Origin: Cristatella mucedo
Lineage: Eukaryota; Bryozoa; Phylactolaemata; Cristatellidae
Length of the DNA: 64,000 bases
Direction of reading: 5' to 3'
NCBI GenBank assembly: GCA_009760855.2
Contig: WPIO01000002.1
Location: 9,890,001 to 9,954,000 of the forward strand
Both the position numbers and the translations under genes were made by a program. Below are positions 1-13,019 of the stretch, piece after piece. Positions within the stretch are counted from its first letter, which is position 1; every line of letters starts with the position of its first letter. The notes under the pieces are model-generated. The model was not told the DNA's origin. It did not search any database and was given only the letters and a program-made list of their open reading frames with translations.

Positions 1-208
1 AGATCCGCAGGTTCGGAGGAAGCTAACTATATCTGGCGCGGGACTTAAGTCTGCTGTCCACACATCCACAGGTTTGTTGCTCTGTAGGTTGCAAACTTAG
101 GAGCTGCGAAACAAGGTTTCTGACACCGAGGCTTCATCCATACAAAGGCTGCAGCCTTATCTTTTCCGCAGCCACGGCATACAAGTTTAGAAAACCTAAT
201 AGCCTCAT

Positions 209-330
209 TTATATTTCTTTCCGCAGAAGAGCCCTACTGGCTATCACCGCCGCTTTAAGTGGCCAATAAAAGGATCGCTCACTGCCGGAATCGAATGCAC
301 GACCCCATGCTGTGAAGAGCGAGCGCCTTC
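209..330 (-). mobile_element. SINE family 1 remnant
   Basis: Antisense similarity to the better copies at 24292 and 35049: GAAGAGCCCTACTGGCTATC, then CACCGCCGCTT, GGATCGC and a decayed B-box complement. Confidence 0.5.
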
Positions 331-1961
331 CACCTGGACGTATCTCTTCGTCTTTTCAAGCTCATCTTCGTGCGCATTTTTTCTCGCGCCGATTCTGTCA
401 CTCCGAAAAATCTCCTTCCTTTCTTACGCACGATCTCGACCGAGCTAAGTTTATATTACTGATTTGTTTTCCGCTCTACTCTACGACGACTCGACGATAA
501 TTAAGGGCCGCGAGGCGTAATGGCAGGGTCGAGGGCAACGTTTATAGGGCCGGAAGTTCTCCGAGCTTGCAGAAAATCATCGAGCTCTCATCGCAGATTT
601 TGGTGGAGAATGCGGATTTTCTTCGCTGAGCCTTTTACTTTGCTACGTCGCCGACGGCAAGCAGAATTTCGAAAACGTACGCATTTGCTTCCATGGCGCC
701 GCACTGCATTGCTGCAGCTGATCAGCATCCGAACCACGGCTACTAACTCGGCGGAGTAAAATGCGAATTTAGTGCAAGTAGCATTCGAGACAGCGGCTAC
801 CGTGCATATGGCCATTGTCTCCGTCATTGGTGAATTCGTGCGCATTGCCGGCCAGTCTATCAAAAGAATGTCGTCGTCGTCGTCGCGGTCACAGCAGAGG
901 CCGATAGATGCCAAATTGCCGGCTGGTTTGCAGCACGCAGAAATAACTATGTCGACAAGGTACAAGGAGAAAGCCTTCAATTTTATTTCACAGGGAGTAC
1001 GTTGACGACTTTTGATACCGATGGAGTCACAAACTGCTGTCTGAATATGATCCGAATACTACTTACTAGACGACCCTCGTTTTATAGTAAAAGGAGATAC
1101 GTAGCACACAATCGCAGTGTGATAGGCTCGATAGAGTTCGTAGTTTTTGCTGCCAGTTAGGCAATCCACATGAATCGCAAGAGAAAGCGAATCAAACAAT
1201 GAATCAAATTTGGCACACTATCGAATGGATGCTAAAACCACGCCTGTGAGGAAGGGACGATCTTTGGGATACAGAGTCGAAATGCGAACGTTAAATAGGA
1301 CATACGGCAAGTCTTGGTACCTGCGGAACGATAGATTACTGCTATTACTGTCAGCTTTTGGAGGGACTTAAAGTAAGAAAAGTAAAAGTAAAGTAAGAGA
1401 CGTGAAGGATGGGTTTGAGCAAGCAGATTCAAAAGCATTGCAAACGGCTTGGAATTGAGAGCGAAGGAGAGAGAGAGTGAGAGACGGACAGACAGACAGA
1501 GCGGCTACTAAGCCACCGGTTCTTTTTACCTAGTGGAAGAAAGAGCTGCCTGTCAGGCCGGCTTTGCATGTTGGGCCGCGAGTTGATTTCAGCTATGTTT
1601 CAGGCAACGCAGCGATCTATAGCCCCTGATAAGCTACTTCGCCGAATGAGGTGGTCGCAATAGTCGAGGGTAGTGCAATGCTGCGGGATGCGACGCTAGA
1701 TTTGGGCGTCTTCGCGCTCAGCAAGAGTACAAACGCGAAACAAGCGCTGCGGAGCAAATGCAAGCATAAATTATAAATGTCGGCTTAAAGACAAGCCGAG
1801 CGATGTGGCAGCATCGGAGCGTCCGCTATGTTTTAATTTCCTGTTAAAATGGTCCTTGCCGACAGTGCCTCCGCAGCTCGTGGCCTCCTGCTATTCCGAG
1901 TGCCGATCGTAGTAATTAAGAAGAGACGAGTTCATGCGAACTTGATCTCATCTGCTTTCTT

Positions 1962-2045
1962 TTGCAGCAAATGTAAAGTGCCTATAAAGAGATTGGGTTC
2001 TCTGAGGATGCTGCAACAAGTTTACTATTATTATTATAATTACTA
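1962..2045 (+). mobile_element. Solo LINE/SINE 3' tail with (ATT)n
   Basis: GCAAATGTAAAGTGCCTATA, then AGAGATTGGGTTCTCTGAGG, and a TTATTATTAT end. It is the same hairpin-forming tail that ends the coding LINE copies at 55333 and 59320, here without any LINE body. Confidence 0.6.
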
Positions 2046-2049
2046 TTTT

Positions 2050-3069
2050 AACTTCTCTCCGGTCGCTCATCCCAGAGGTCTATGCTGGTGCTGCTGCTGC
2101 TGCTCCCATCTAACGAGACGACGACATCCCCGTTGAGCTCGTCGCTGGCTTCGAACCGAGCAAGATGTCGCACGCTCCGAAGTGCGGTACAGTCGACCCT
2201 AATTCTATTCGCGTTAATCTTACGCGCGTACTCGCCAGCGAATACGAATGAAGAGTACAGCCTGCCTTCCCTGCGGCGTACAACTGACAGGCGACTCCCC
2301 GAAACCGAGCGGGCTCTGGAGGCACCCGGCGGATGGTAGGGGGCAGCAGCGAGAAACCAAGGAAGGCCATTGGCTGCGAAATAGCGAAATACGCTTCCGC
2401 CCGCCTGCTGCTTCGCTAGCCGACGCCGCGCCGTCGCACGACGTCGACTCGGGTCGAGCCCGCCGGAATGCGAGCCGATGCGGCGGCCGCCCTTCGCCAG
2501 CGGCGGCGCTCGAGGTTTTAATGGGCTCGTTATCGAGCGCCGCCGCCGCCGCCCTATGCCTCTGCGGCCGCGCGCTTGCTTGCTTTGCGGCCGAGCAGTC
2601 GCCGCACCCGCTCTCCTCATTATCTAGCCGCGAGCTGGCGTGCGAATCCAGCCGTTAGTGAGCGGCTGTTTGTGTCTGAACTCGCCGAGCTTTCGAATTA
2701 GCACTACAGACGAGGCAGTTTGCAAGGCTGCTATAATGACGATGCTGCTGTCGCGCAAGCAGTGGAGAAGGACTGGCGGCGGCTCCGCACCGGCTCGGCT
2801 CGACCGCGCGCCCATCGCAACGAGCAGCCGCCACCTGGCGGCTGGAGCAGAGCCGCCGTTTCCGCCCCACCCCCCCCCGCTTCGGCCGGGGCACCACGAA
2901 TTGGCGCAATCCGCTGCAATCCACGCCAATTAAGCTAAAATCCAGTGGACGTCTGCGGTGCAATGCTCGAATTTCGAGCTCATATTGCAGCACGCGAACG
3001 TCATAATTCGCATGCCTAATTTCAAGGCGTTACGCGCCCGCGCGTTCCCACGCAAATGGCCAGCAACCA

Positions 3070-3109
<40 letters not shown>

Positions 3110-4130
3110 CACTTGATAAAGCGCCCTCAGAGAACTAAATCTCTCTCCAGCCGCTTTACATTTGCTAAAGACGCTGGACGCTGCCGCAATCCACGGTAGC
3201 CCGCCGCCACTCTACCGGAAATCGGCTTTTCGCGCTCCATCTTGGATTGAATATTATATTGCGCTATCGTTCGAGTGCACGAAACCGCCTAGGCTCTTAT
3301 CTATTTGGGGTCGGCGTGGGAGGGGGACTGGCCGGTCTGCTGACCGGCGGCTGGCTCGGCAGGAGAGAAGGGCCCCGGCGGCAGCTGGCGCTGTCAGCCG
3401 CGAGCCAGAGCGGGCGGCCCAGACAGCGAGGCTCGCCGCCAGAACGCGAGGGCCTCGCGGGCCCATCGTCGGCCTAGCTGCCAGGCCGCCTGGCCCGCTG
3501 CTTGACTGCCAGGCTCATTGAGGGCGCCCCGTCGGTATATCGGGCCGGCGGCGGCGACGGGAAAGCGCGGCGGTGGCGGCCCGTGTAGTGCGTCCGTGGA
3601 CGCGCGAGCCAGCCGAGCTAGTGCGGCCTACTGCGCTGTGTCCACATGGTCTTGGAAATTGCATACCTGCAATACATAGGTCGGCGTTCGCGTCTCGTGC
3701 CGAGGCCACCGGCCCCGGCCCGATGGGAGGGGGGGAGCGAGCAGTCGTCTCTCTTCGGGTAGGACCGAGATAGGTGTGTCTGCGTGTTTGTGTGTTTGTG
3801 TTTGCGGGGTGGGGTGGCTCGGTGGTGGCATTTCTGGCCCGCATTCCCAGCGACAATAGTTGCAATTTCAGGGCCACCTTGAGAGCAACGGGTATCGCTC
3901 GCTCTCGCTCTCTTCTCCCATCGGCCACCGCGACCAACCGATTCCTGTACAACTGCCACCGCGGCCTCCGATTCATTTCCGCCACCGCCGATCCTTGCTA
4001 CCGTCACTTTTCGGCGGTGCCCCTGAAAGGTTTGTAGCCGTGAAATTTTGCCTGTGCCGTCCCCCCATCCGCTTCTCTTTGCGAGACGCATTAATGTGTC
4101 ACCCAGAGGACCGGCTAAAATTGGCGATGT
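2050..4130. promoter_or_regulatory. CpG-dense segment, possible promoter/5' exon region
   Basis: The stretch is much richer in G, C and CpG than the rest of the window, above all at 2400-2640 and 3300-3620. It carries an inverted CCAAT box (CCATTGGCT, about 2368-2376). Open frames occur on both strands, as expected for GC-rich DNA, and none resembles a known protein. A LINE tail with (ATA)n interrupts it at 3070-3167. It could be a distal promoter of muscleblind, whose relatives have large 5' introns, or of an unrelated gene to the left. Confidence 0.35.
3070..3167 (-). mobile_element. Antisense LINE 3' tail with (ATA)n
   Basis: (ATA)13 at 3070-3108, then TGCACTTGATAAAGCGCCCT, CAGAGAACTAAATCTCTCTC and GCTTTACATTTGCT, the reverse complement of the common tail. 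Confidence 0.65.
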
Positions 4131-4865
4131 AGTCAACGCTTGTATAGTATGTAGGTGCTAAGTCAAGATAGAGTACTTTGCGTCGGCGAACATTAGCATG
4201 CGTACCGTGTTAAGGCGGATTGAGATCGGACGCCGAATCTCAAAACATACAGCGTATTCAGGTTTTCTAGTCAGTGAATAAATACATAAACTACTATAAT
4301 TTCATTTTAGTTAAAGAAGTGCACAATATCATTGCTTCAGCATGATTCTCTGCATTTGACGAGCTTGCTCTTGGATTTGCCAAACGCTGAAGAGAGACTT
4401 GGCTGAGCCGCAGTGCAGCGGTGCAAATGCCGCCGTTATGATGGAAATTCTCCAGCCTTTTCTGATTCAGGCAATTGGCCCGATGCATAGTGTGCATGTT
4501 CTTTATCCACCGCCTCTCATATGTCAACTTTTGTCTACCGAGCTAACTCTTGGGCAGGCCTGCTAAAGCCGATATTGAAGCTGCCTTCATATCCTGGGAA
4601 AATGGAGAGCGAAGCACCAAATAGCTCTTGATATAGGCGTACACCATATTGAAGAAGCAAAAGTCTCACTTTCAAGTTCTAAACTACTGGCAGAAAATCC
4701 AGCACTGACGAAACCCGCGATTGGTAGAAGTACACTTTTCTCTCACGCCTTACTCTGCCAGTAAGAAGATTCTTGAGGGTGCACAGGCGTCATTGAGAGA
4801 GCTTGGTACCGAGATAGACTTATCGTTCTCCAGGAGTTTAACCAATCGATCGTGCTCCGTATGCA

Positions 4866-4940
4866 CCAAATGTAAAGTGCCTACAAAGTGATTGAGTTTT
4901 CTGCTATATCAAAAGTTTTATTATTATTATTATTATTAAT
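4866..4940 (+). mobile_element. Solo LINE 3' tail
   Basis: CAAATGTAAAGTGCCTACAA then GATTGAGTTTTCTG and (TTA)n; a decayed copy of the common tail. Confidence 0.5.
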
Positions 4941-5334
4941 GATATGAAGCAGCTGCTGGTTCCTCAGCTCCAACGTTACTGTTCGAACAACGCCGTGGTT
5001 GGCTAGCTGGCATACAATAGAAGCGTTTTCGAGAAAGAATGCACCAGTCGCTGATGGCTTGGGGAATTGTCCAAAAGCATAAGAGCACGCCAAACTCGGT
5101 GCGTCGTTTTTTTGTTGCTAGTGTGAGAATACGTTTAAGTAGCTTGGAAGTTATCCGCGCTCTAGCCCAACGTATTGCGGGCCGCCGCTTCCGGTTAATA
5201 TTTTAGAGGAATCTCAGCCCTATTGAGCTCTCTTTAGTATGTGGCTCTGTTTTCCTGCCATCAATGGCGGCGCGAAGCACTGCTGTTACTACGCTTCAAC
5301 CGCTGCTACCCGTCCGCGGGAACTCCGCCCCTTA

Positions 5335-5480
5335 GACTGCTAGGTCGTCGCCTGTGGTAAGGCGGTCGCACTTCGCGACCGCATCGTTGGTTCGAGTCTT
5401 GCCGCCGGGAGCTCTCTATTTACCGCCGGAAGTGGTTTTCAAACCGCCAAAGAAAGTCTTCCGTTATTTATACGGGGCTC
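5335..5480 (+). mobile_element. Decayed tRNA-derived SINE 1
   Basis: TAAGGCGGTCGCACTTCGCG, then a B-box-like GGTTCGAGTCTTG (5392-5404), then a degenerate CCGCCGGAAGTGGT core and GGGGCTCTTC, parallel to the copy at 40415. Confidence 0.5.
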
Positions 5481-6684
5481 TTCAATAGGCTACCCCTTAC
5501 TGTACATCTAGGCGGTACACATCGCGCTCTTGGCTACCTTGAATTTTCCGATATCATCGTTGTCATCTCATCATCTGGTTCATAACTCTCATATGCAGAC
5601 TTGACAACTCCTCTTTTCATTCCTCGACCATCGCGACACTAAAAACTACGCCCTTCTCGCCTTTTTCACTTTTCGATCGCGTGATGCTTTGCCTTTTTGC
5701 AAAGCTCTCGAGACGACCATTTGAAGTAGTAAAGGAGTTCTCTTTCAGCCGCTCGCGGCAAGCCTCAGTGCCTCGGTTATGAACGAGAGTCGGGCCTTCA
5801 GCATCCGCCGGCCAGCGTAGGTCCAAGTGGTGCGCACATGCTAGGTTTACTTGTTTGTCTGTAGAACGCCATTTCTAGCGTTCGAGCGCCTTTCTGAAAA
5901 TGCACTTTAACGAGCGCTCTTGAAGCTGGTTGGCCCGCTGGTCGACCCTGCGGTTTGACGCTCCAACAGCAAGCAAGCGACGGTACGGAAACACTGAATG
6001 TACATGAACAGCTGTGTATTTGGGCTCGCTGTGCGACGGTTCGCAGCCGTTCTCTCATGCACCCGCGTTCTCACTGCCCCCATTTCTGCAGGTCGTGAAT
6101 CACCCTCTATAAAACACAACAAAGATCCGTAAAACTACAACCCGCAATTAAGCGTAAACTCTTACAACCGTAGCACCGCGGCAGTGCCATAAGACCACAT
6201 GCCCATTCAGAATCGACGGAAAATCACGCCCTTTTTGCAAGTAAAAAGGCCTATGCACGATCGAGAGATGTGTTGACTCCTCAATTTCACTGGTAAGAAA
6301 CGCTAATTTCGGTGGTTTAACATCAAAGGCGGCTACGAAAACTGCTTGCCGGAGCTTCGCCGGCGACGGCGTTCTCGCGTGTGGACCAAACTGCAGTGGA
6401 GACAATGCTGCCGTCGGCAAACGAGGTCAGCCCTCTTGAAACAAGAGTGCCTCTTGGCAGGATTTTATCTGAGCCGTCAGCTCCGATGCTACCGAATAAA
6501 ATGTAAAACGTTACTCCAAGCCCGCAAATTAACTTTCTGCCCTTGCATGTTCCGTACGAGTGTCGGCAATTATCAGCCTGACGGCAAAAGTCATCGGTCG
6601 CAAGAGCCGACGGAGAAAATTGCGGGCTCGAAATGCGGTACGATCGAAATCCAAAGACCGCGCGTACGAACGAAAAAGATACTT

Positions 6685-6780
6685 CATTCATTTGTATAGC
6701 GCCCAAAAAGAACTCTATCTCTATCCAGGCTCTCGATACGTATGCAGCTGCAATGCTCGAACTGACGATCCCGGTCGTGT
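6685..6780 (-). mobile_element. Antisense SINE 2 remnant
   Basis: CATTTGTATAGCGCCCAAAA then AACTCTATCTCTATCCAGGC, followed by a B-box-like complement. It is the reverse of the LINE-tail half and B box of the SINE at 40762. Confidence 0.5.
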
Positions 6781-7329
6781 AAAGCGAGCCTCACCCTGGG
6801 CCCTACCAAAGCGACGTTAGGTCTTCGGCGGTCTCATATGGCGGCCCACGCGCCCACTTGCACTTGTTGAAGAGCAGCTATGAATGATCGCGAATGGCAG
6901 TCCTCAGCGGCGGAAGTAGTACAGGTTATAAAGGCCCACATAGACTCGGGTAACCGAACGCATGCCGCAACGGACATTCGCCAAAAGTTTGACGGAAGTG
7001 CTCATTTTCTTCCGTTCCTACTGCTTTTTGCCTTCTCAAAGCACCGATAGAGATGGCAGAGTGCACCGGCCGCAGGTTTCAAGCAGAGCAGTTCGGTGCA
7101 CGTATTCCAGATGGAGATAGGCAATCCGAAAGAGCCAACTTGGGACGTCGGACGGGTGACGCCAGACAGCTCTGAAGTGCCACAGGACCGCGGTCATACA
7201 TTCTTACGTTGATAAAGACTTAGGTAGATTAGTTTACCGTGTATTTATAAACATTGATTCGACCGCGTCGAGTTAAGAAGGCAGCTACAGGTTTCGCTCC
7301 GGGGGCAGCTGTTCGTTGACACTGATGAA

Positions 7330-7610
7330 CGTTGAGGCACATACCACTAGACCACTTGTCGCCTACAGTGCACTGGGTCCTCATCAAGCAGATTTATTGA
7401 CTTCAAGGTGCTGTCATCCACTTTTAGGTCCCTTTATCTGTTTTACGCCGGCCTACTTATTCGACCTTTTCACTCATCAAGCCTGGCGTCGTACCAACCG
7501 ACTTCGGATTCAGGTTGTTTAGCTGCGTCTCTAACAAACCTCACACCTTTAGGAGACCGTCCCGAGGTTAACTCTCTAAAAACCACACGTTCCTCGCAGT
7601 AATTCGCTGA
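7330..7610 (+). mobile_element. LINE reverse-transcriptase C-terminal remnant
   Basis: One frame reads LLGPFICFTPAYLFDLFTH, which lines up with LLGPFILWLQPISLIYSP in the same off-frame of the LINE at 54310. It is broken by stops and frameshifts. Confidence 0.55.
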
Positions 7611-8204
7611 GTCAGCATTGTGCTTAGCGAATTGTGCTTAGGTTCTGACGCTGTGCGTATTATCCCTAAGCAATTGAAATGCTTCTTTTGCAGTATATAT
7701 ACAGTAGTTCAAAATAGGTTGATTATTGATAGGTTGATTAGGTTGATATATAATATAATAGGTTGATTATGTAGGTTGATTATTATTATTACTATTATTA
7801 CATGTCGGTTTCCCAAGATGGTCGTCGTAAGACAGGTAGGCTTCCGGTCCTACTCTCTCTGGTCTCGATTCCAAGACTGTCGGCGATAATCCGGATCTGC
7901 TCTATATAGTCTCTTCATGCTATCCTGGTTATTATCAACGTGCCGCCACCAGAACAAGGCTCACCTACTGTAAGCTGAAGGTTGGGGCGGGCACCCATAG
8001 ACACACTGTCTCACTGTCCATAGATATGTACTATTTGCATGGGTTAGCCGGCATTGATCAAATGGCGGCTTGGCGAGTACCATAGAGAAGGGCAGATCGG
8101 GAGTTCGCATGGAGCTACAGCCGATCCTATGCAGCTAAGATTATTAAAAAACTAAGAAAAATGAAAAAACATAAAAGCTACTGCTCGTGCTCGACTCGGG
8201 TATT

Positions 8205-9160
8205 CGGCAGTCCCGAGCGGTAGCTGAGAGTTTGCGCGGCGGCCATTGAGCACGTGACCACTCCTTTAGTCGGTGGGCCGCTGCACGCGCTTTCACAGCT
8301 GCTTCGTTTTTGACGTTTGCGGGCCATTTTCGCGCCGGTGTCGGTTTGTGACAGCCCGGGAACTCTACTGTATTGTTTGATGCTCAGCTTGAGAAACTGT
8401 TGAGCTTGCTGCTTTTGGAAAGGCGTAGTACGCGGATTCGATCGGTAAGCACGTCTCGTCGTCTTCCGCTTGCGCCCAAAAGAGAGCCGCTGGCCGTCCG
8501 AATTGTCCGGAAGCGGCGCGCTTGCGTGTGACCGCGTTCCTATTCGTATGGTATTGCGCGCCAGTGTCAGACACGCGGCGCACAGCCGAGTTTCTGTAGT
8601 TTTTAAAATTGAGCTGCAGCAGTGGTGGGCGCTCTGTCCTTCGCATCGCCGTCCGTTACGCGGCCTTTCATATCTCGACTGCCCTCAGCCGCTAGGCATT
8701 TTGATGGCTATCGCAGCTGCTTCGCTCTTTTCGTGCATGTCAGCGGCAACTGTGGAGGTACGTTACGCGTGACCTTTGAAAGTAACCTCATCAGCCCGTT
8801 CTTTGTTGTGCAGTGGAAACCGGGCAGACTTGGGGGCGAGAATCCGCTGCTGACCGTTGGTGGTCGGGTTTTGTCTTACTAAAAAAAAACATGGTCGGAT
8901 GTCGGTGCCCCAACGTCCGGCCGCGTGAGTCATCGCGTCGGAACGAGTACTTTGTCTCCCCTGTCTCGAGCCTTGAGGTTAGCGCCGCTCTGTGGCTCCG
9001 CCGAAGACGCGGCCACCGCTGCGGCCTTGTGTACCGACCGCGAGCCCGCTGGGCACGATTCCGGGATCCCCAGGCGCCGGGAGATTCGGCTTCTAATATC
9101 AGCGTGACCCCGCAGATCTCGGATTTTCGTCCGAGCTCGGAATCTGACGGAGGCTGGCAG
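8205..9160 (+). promoter_or_regulatory. Promoter-like CpG patch ending in a splice donor; candidate 5' non-coding exon of MBNL
   Basis: The start of this patch has GCGGCGGCCATTGAG followed by CACGTG (E-box) near 8237-8255, and GGGCCATTTTCGCGCC near 8320, which resembles YY1-type motifs of housekeeping promoters. CpG density stays high to 9160, where CAG|GTGAGC is a strong donor. The next good coding exon on this strand is muscleblind exon 1 at 20294. That the two are spliced together is an inference. Frames inside are short and unlike known proteins. Confidence 0.4.
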
Positions 9161-10455
9161 GTGAGCAAGTTCCTGCCGGCCGATCAATTCTAGTGACCCA
9201 CTTAGCTAGCCCGTCGGCCCATGACGTGCATCGGGGCTCGGCTATTATTCAAGCTGCTCGCTCGACCAAAGCTGGCTCGCACTATTCGCACTATTCGGCT
9301 GTTGTCTGTGGGCGCCAGCTGCTCGGGCCGTGGGGATTTAGATGAACGGCTAACCTGCCGAGAATGTGCTGTGCTACTACCCATTGTCGTTCGTACTAGA
9401 ACGTGACACTCAAAAGTATGGGACTTACTTACTGATGGTTCGGTCTGGGTGCCTCGGAGCCTGTGTCGTGTGTTTGCAATGGGCTCGTCAGTATTTATCA
9501 ATTATGCGATATGCTCATCCTCAGACGCCTTGCCCTTGCGTTCTTGCCCCTTTGTACTAATGTTCTTGCTGCGATTTTTTCCCTTAGCAGGTTTTTATAA
9601 GAGTAGCCATGCTTTAGCGGATCGACAACAGCTTGGTATGCCACTGTGAGTGCAGGTGTCAATCCAATCGCTCTAGCTGAGCGTTTTTGCGATTGATTTA
9701 ACGAGGGATGGATGTCCGGCTCGTCAGTGTTCAGCTGTTCAAAAGGTTAATTTTCTGGCTACCGCCGAGTTTAGCTGTCCTGCTTGGTAACTCGACGAAA
9801 GTGGACCGTGAAGTAGGGGTAACTCCCTCTCTGTCTGCACCGTTCTTACCTTGTCCGAAGCATTGCCTCGTAATAGTATGCAGGCTTCTCTCAAGTCGCC
9901 CCCATCGGGATTCTTGTCGTTCATGGTCGTTCGGGCAAAAGTCCCTCCGTGGAACGTCTTCCTGTACGTTATGAGTGCTGCTGCGCCGGAGTAGTATTCA
10001 TCAATCATTGGAGCGTAGTTGAAACCACAAAACGTGTACACTAAATAGGGCATTGGAAATAGCACTCGAATGAGCCACGGTTAGAGATAAAATGCTATGC
10101 ATGTCCTTTTTGTATGCCCGTTGATCGCTCTGCTTGTAGTGATAGAAGGGTAGAAATGATAGCAGGGCCCGAGCTCCTTGACCGGATATCCGGGCTCTTG
10201 TTCAGTTGCAAGCTGTTCTGCAAGCAGCTGGCAGTCTTTTTTGCAGCGGGGCTGCACTTGCCGCTTGATGCACCCACCGATGGATTTGTAGTCGCTTATT
10301 TATTAAGCACTGTCACAGATGTAACCGCTCGAGTTCACGGATGGTTTAAAAAGCTTGCTAATACAGTTCGAAATGGCTCCTGGATCGATTCTCGCCACTT
10401 TCGCATATTTCGGTTGCTCTTCTTTCACGTTGCCTTTCACTTTTTGCCTCAGAAT

Positions 10456-12900
10456 ACAGAGTACAGTGCCCTAAGAGAAGTAAATCTGGCAATTTACATG
10501 TGCTGTAAAGGAAGCATGCCAATATGGCGAGTGATTATGGACAGGGTCAGCAGATATGCATTCAAAGGACAATTACACGAATCCAGAAAATGCTATCAGG
10601 AAAAGATGCATTTTAGCCTCTTTAAATCTCGTTAAGTCAGACAATTTCGTAATATCAGTCAGGCGTTCCAGGCCTTGGGAACATACGAATACAAGTTCTG
10701 TCTCCAAAGGATTTGAGGCTAGTTCGAGCTGCAGCTTAACGACTTGAGACGTAAGAGGTGGTTTTATACTATTCATAGCCTGATTATGCAGTAGTTTCGA
10801 TAGGTAGGCTAGAGAAAGAGAATGGGGGACCTACAAGTGAACGACCAAAAAGCCCCTTATACGCTGCTTGATGGGGAGCCAGTGCAAGTGGGTGAGAAGT
10901 GGCATAATGTGGCACCTGCAACGTCAACGACAGGCAAGCTTGGCTGCTGAGTTTTGCACAAACTGTTAGTGCCTTACTGTACATGCTGCAAGACCTGCAA
11001 GTGCTAAGTTACAGAAGTCGAGCCATAATTCGCAAATGCAGCCCAACTTGGATTTGGTATCTCTTTACAAGGAGGTCCAAATTGTTGTGACATTAAGTAG
11101 CTGAGTGTAGGCAGACTTGACTGGAATCTGATGTCATCTAGTGAAGGTTCAATTTGTAACAAGACAGATTTTGTGCAGAAGCTTCTTCACAAGACATGTT
11201 GGAAGAGCTAATTTTGAAGGATAGGTTTTCCAATTTCGGATTAACCCAAAGTTTGCCCATAACCAGTAATTTAGTTCTACTATCGTCATTCAATTTGAGT
11301 AAGCTTTGTCAGCCGGGTGCGAATGTCAGCAATATATGCAGCAAGAGAGTGAGAGAGTGAGAGAGTTTGAGGTGCCAGAAGGCAGGATGAAATCAAAGCA
11401 CAGGTATCGCTGTGTCATAACCATTAAATTAAAGCCTAGATTGTGCCTTGCGATCACAATGTCAAGAGGGGAAGTATAGATTGTGAAAATTAGTGGACCA
11501 AGGGCAGAGCCATGGGACACCCTGTACCATAGAGGTTACTCAGGTGACCATTGTCTGTTGTCATCAGAGCTATGAGAAATGACCCGAACAGTTGCAGAGG
11601 TGTGTCAGTGATGCCCAAGCGAGATGAGAGAGGCTTAAGAAAGGCTTAAACCCTGCCGAAAGATTGAGCAAATCAAGCAGAGACTACCTAAGTGAGCATC
11701 ATTGATAGGTTTTTGGTAATACGATCTCAAGTCTGACCATAACTTACTAGCTTTGAATTTTTGATATAAGCACTTCTTGTTCTATTGTCATTTACAAGAG
11801 TGGCAGTAGGAAGACTTGTCAGTTGCTTGAGCTCTCTTGGTGTAGTGGTGCCTCGTAATGAGTAGCATAACAGCCTTGTTTTTTCAAGGTGTATTGACCT
11901 ACGTGCATATTTATTATGTTAGTTATGCGAGACAGCATCAGATCTATGCATCTCAGAAGGAGAGCAAGTGATATAGGTTCTAGACGCTTAGTAATGTTCT
12001 TAAGACTAGGAGATGCACTTCCAGATGAGGTCACTAGCAGGCGAGAAGGTGGACATCGAGGTGCTGCACTAAACTGGGGTGGAGAGGTCAATGGGGATGT
12101 TACTGAGACTCCATGATCTTACCTCTCGTGCTGTCAACGTAGCTAGACTAGCGATCTGCTAGATCGCCACAAAGATCGCCAGGTAAGATTCTGGCTGGGT
12201 AGTGTTTAAGGAAGTAGTTGATGGTCAACATCAACCGTTTTTAAATTGAGCATTTGTGATTCGACCATGTTTTTATTGAAGCTTGACTTTGCCTTAGCCA
12301 GGATGAATCAGCATGAGTCCTGATATGCCTGTCGATGTCAGTCAATCCTGGTCTTTTGTTTGCTTTCTACTAAGCTTGTGCTTAGTTGTCCTAGCTAGTT
12401 TAACGTCAGCAATATATCATAGGCCATCATGACAAGGGCATACATAAAACTCGGCTATTTGGTGTTGTAGCATTCATTCTTGTAGTGAAGACTGGTTGGG
12501 CGGAATATTTAGCAGCAGGGCCAAGGCTGATACTTTTGCAAGGATTGCACCAGAGTCAAGGGTCGTAAGATCCTGGAGACCAAAGGTCACACAAACTGCA
12601 ATTGGAATGGGATCCATATTTGGTCTGACGTGCATAATTTGTTAGTAATCGGAGTTGACAGCTTACGATCGTGAAAGAATTTTTGATCGAGTGTGTGACC
12701 TGTATTGTGAATGAGGTCATGCACTTGAGCCAAAAGAGGAACTAAATCAGTGAATGCACGAAATTTGGCACTTAAGGAGTCAGTTGAGTCGTCAAAGTGA
12801 ATGTTAATATTAACTATGACTAAGAAAGGTGATTTATTGCAAAAAGAAAAACCGGTCAGAGAAGTCCGAAATACAGGGAGACTCAGTACGCGGGGTGCGA
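10456..12900 (-). mobile_element. Degenerate non-LTR retrotransposon (endonuclease and RT parts), antisense
   Basis: On the minus strand, about 12690-12880 gives PFLVIVNINIHFDDSTDSLS and, further on, NTGHTLDQ, the GDFNIH...HTLD signature of an APE-type endonuclease. About 11330-11520 gives GSALGPLIFTIYTSPL followed by a decayed YADD region (motif-6 area of the RT palm). About 10800-10960 matches the thumb/C-terminal part seen intact at 54424. TACAGTGCCCTAAGAGAAGT at 10461 is the reversed 3' tail. Stops and frameshifts are many, so it is dead. Confidence 0.7.
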
Positions 12901-13019
12901 GATTATTGTCACCATTGGCGACTTTCTGTCGGGGGGGGGACTCAAAACAAGAGACATCAAAAGATTGCTTCAAGGAGACTGCAAGCGGTTTTAATTTGAG
13001 GAAGGAACCAGCAACAATG

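Larger units (their letters stand above)
1..2049. other. No gene recognised; minor repeat remnants
   Basis: Frames here are short and show no family features. About 209-330 is a decayed antisense copy of the tRNA-derived SINE family 1 seen at 40415. A short GA-rich run lies at 1463-1500. A LINE-type 3' tail occupies 1962-2045, described separately. Confidence 0.6.
4131..8204. other. Repeat-derived stretch without recognised genes
   Basis: It contains a LINE tail (4866-4940), a decayed SINE 1 (about 5335-5480), an antisense SINE 2 remnant (6685-6780), a LINE body remnant (7330-7610) and a short tandem repeat of AGGTTGATTA units (7718-7785). Open frames elsewhere are short and unlike known proteins. 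Confidence 0.55.

Noticed and set aside
2048-2620. 190-codon minus-strand frame in the CpG-rich region
   Set aside because: Arg/Ser/Ala-rich with no family features. GC-rich DNA has few stops on all frames.
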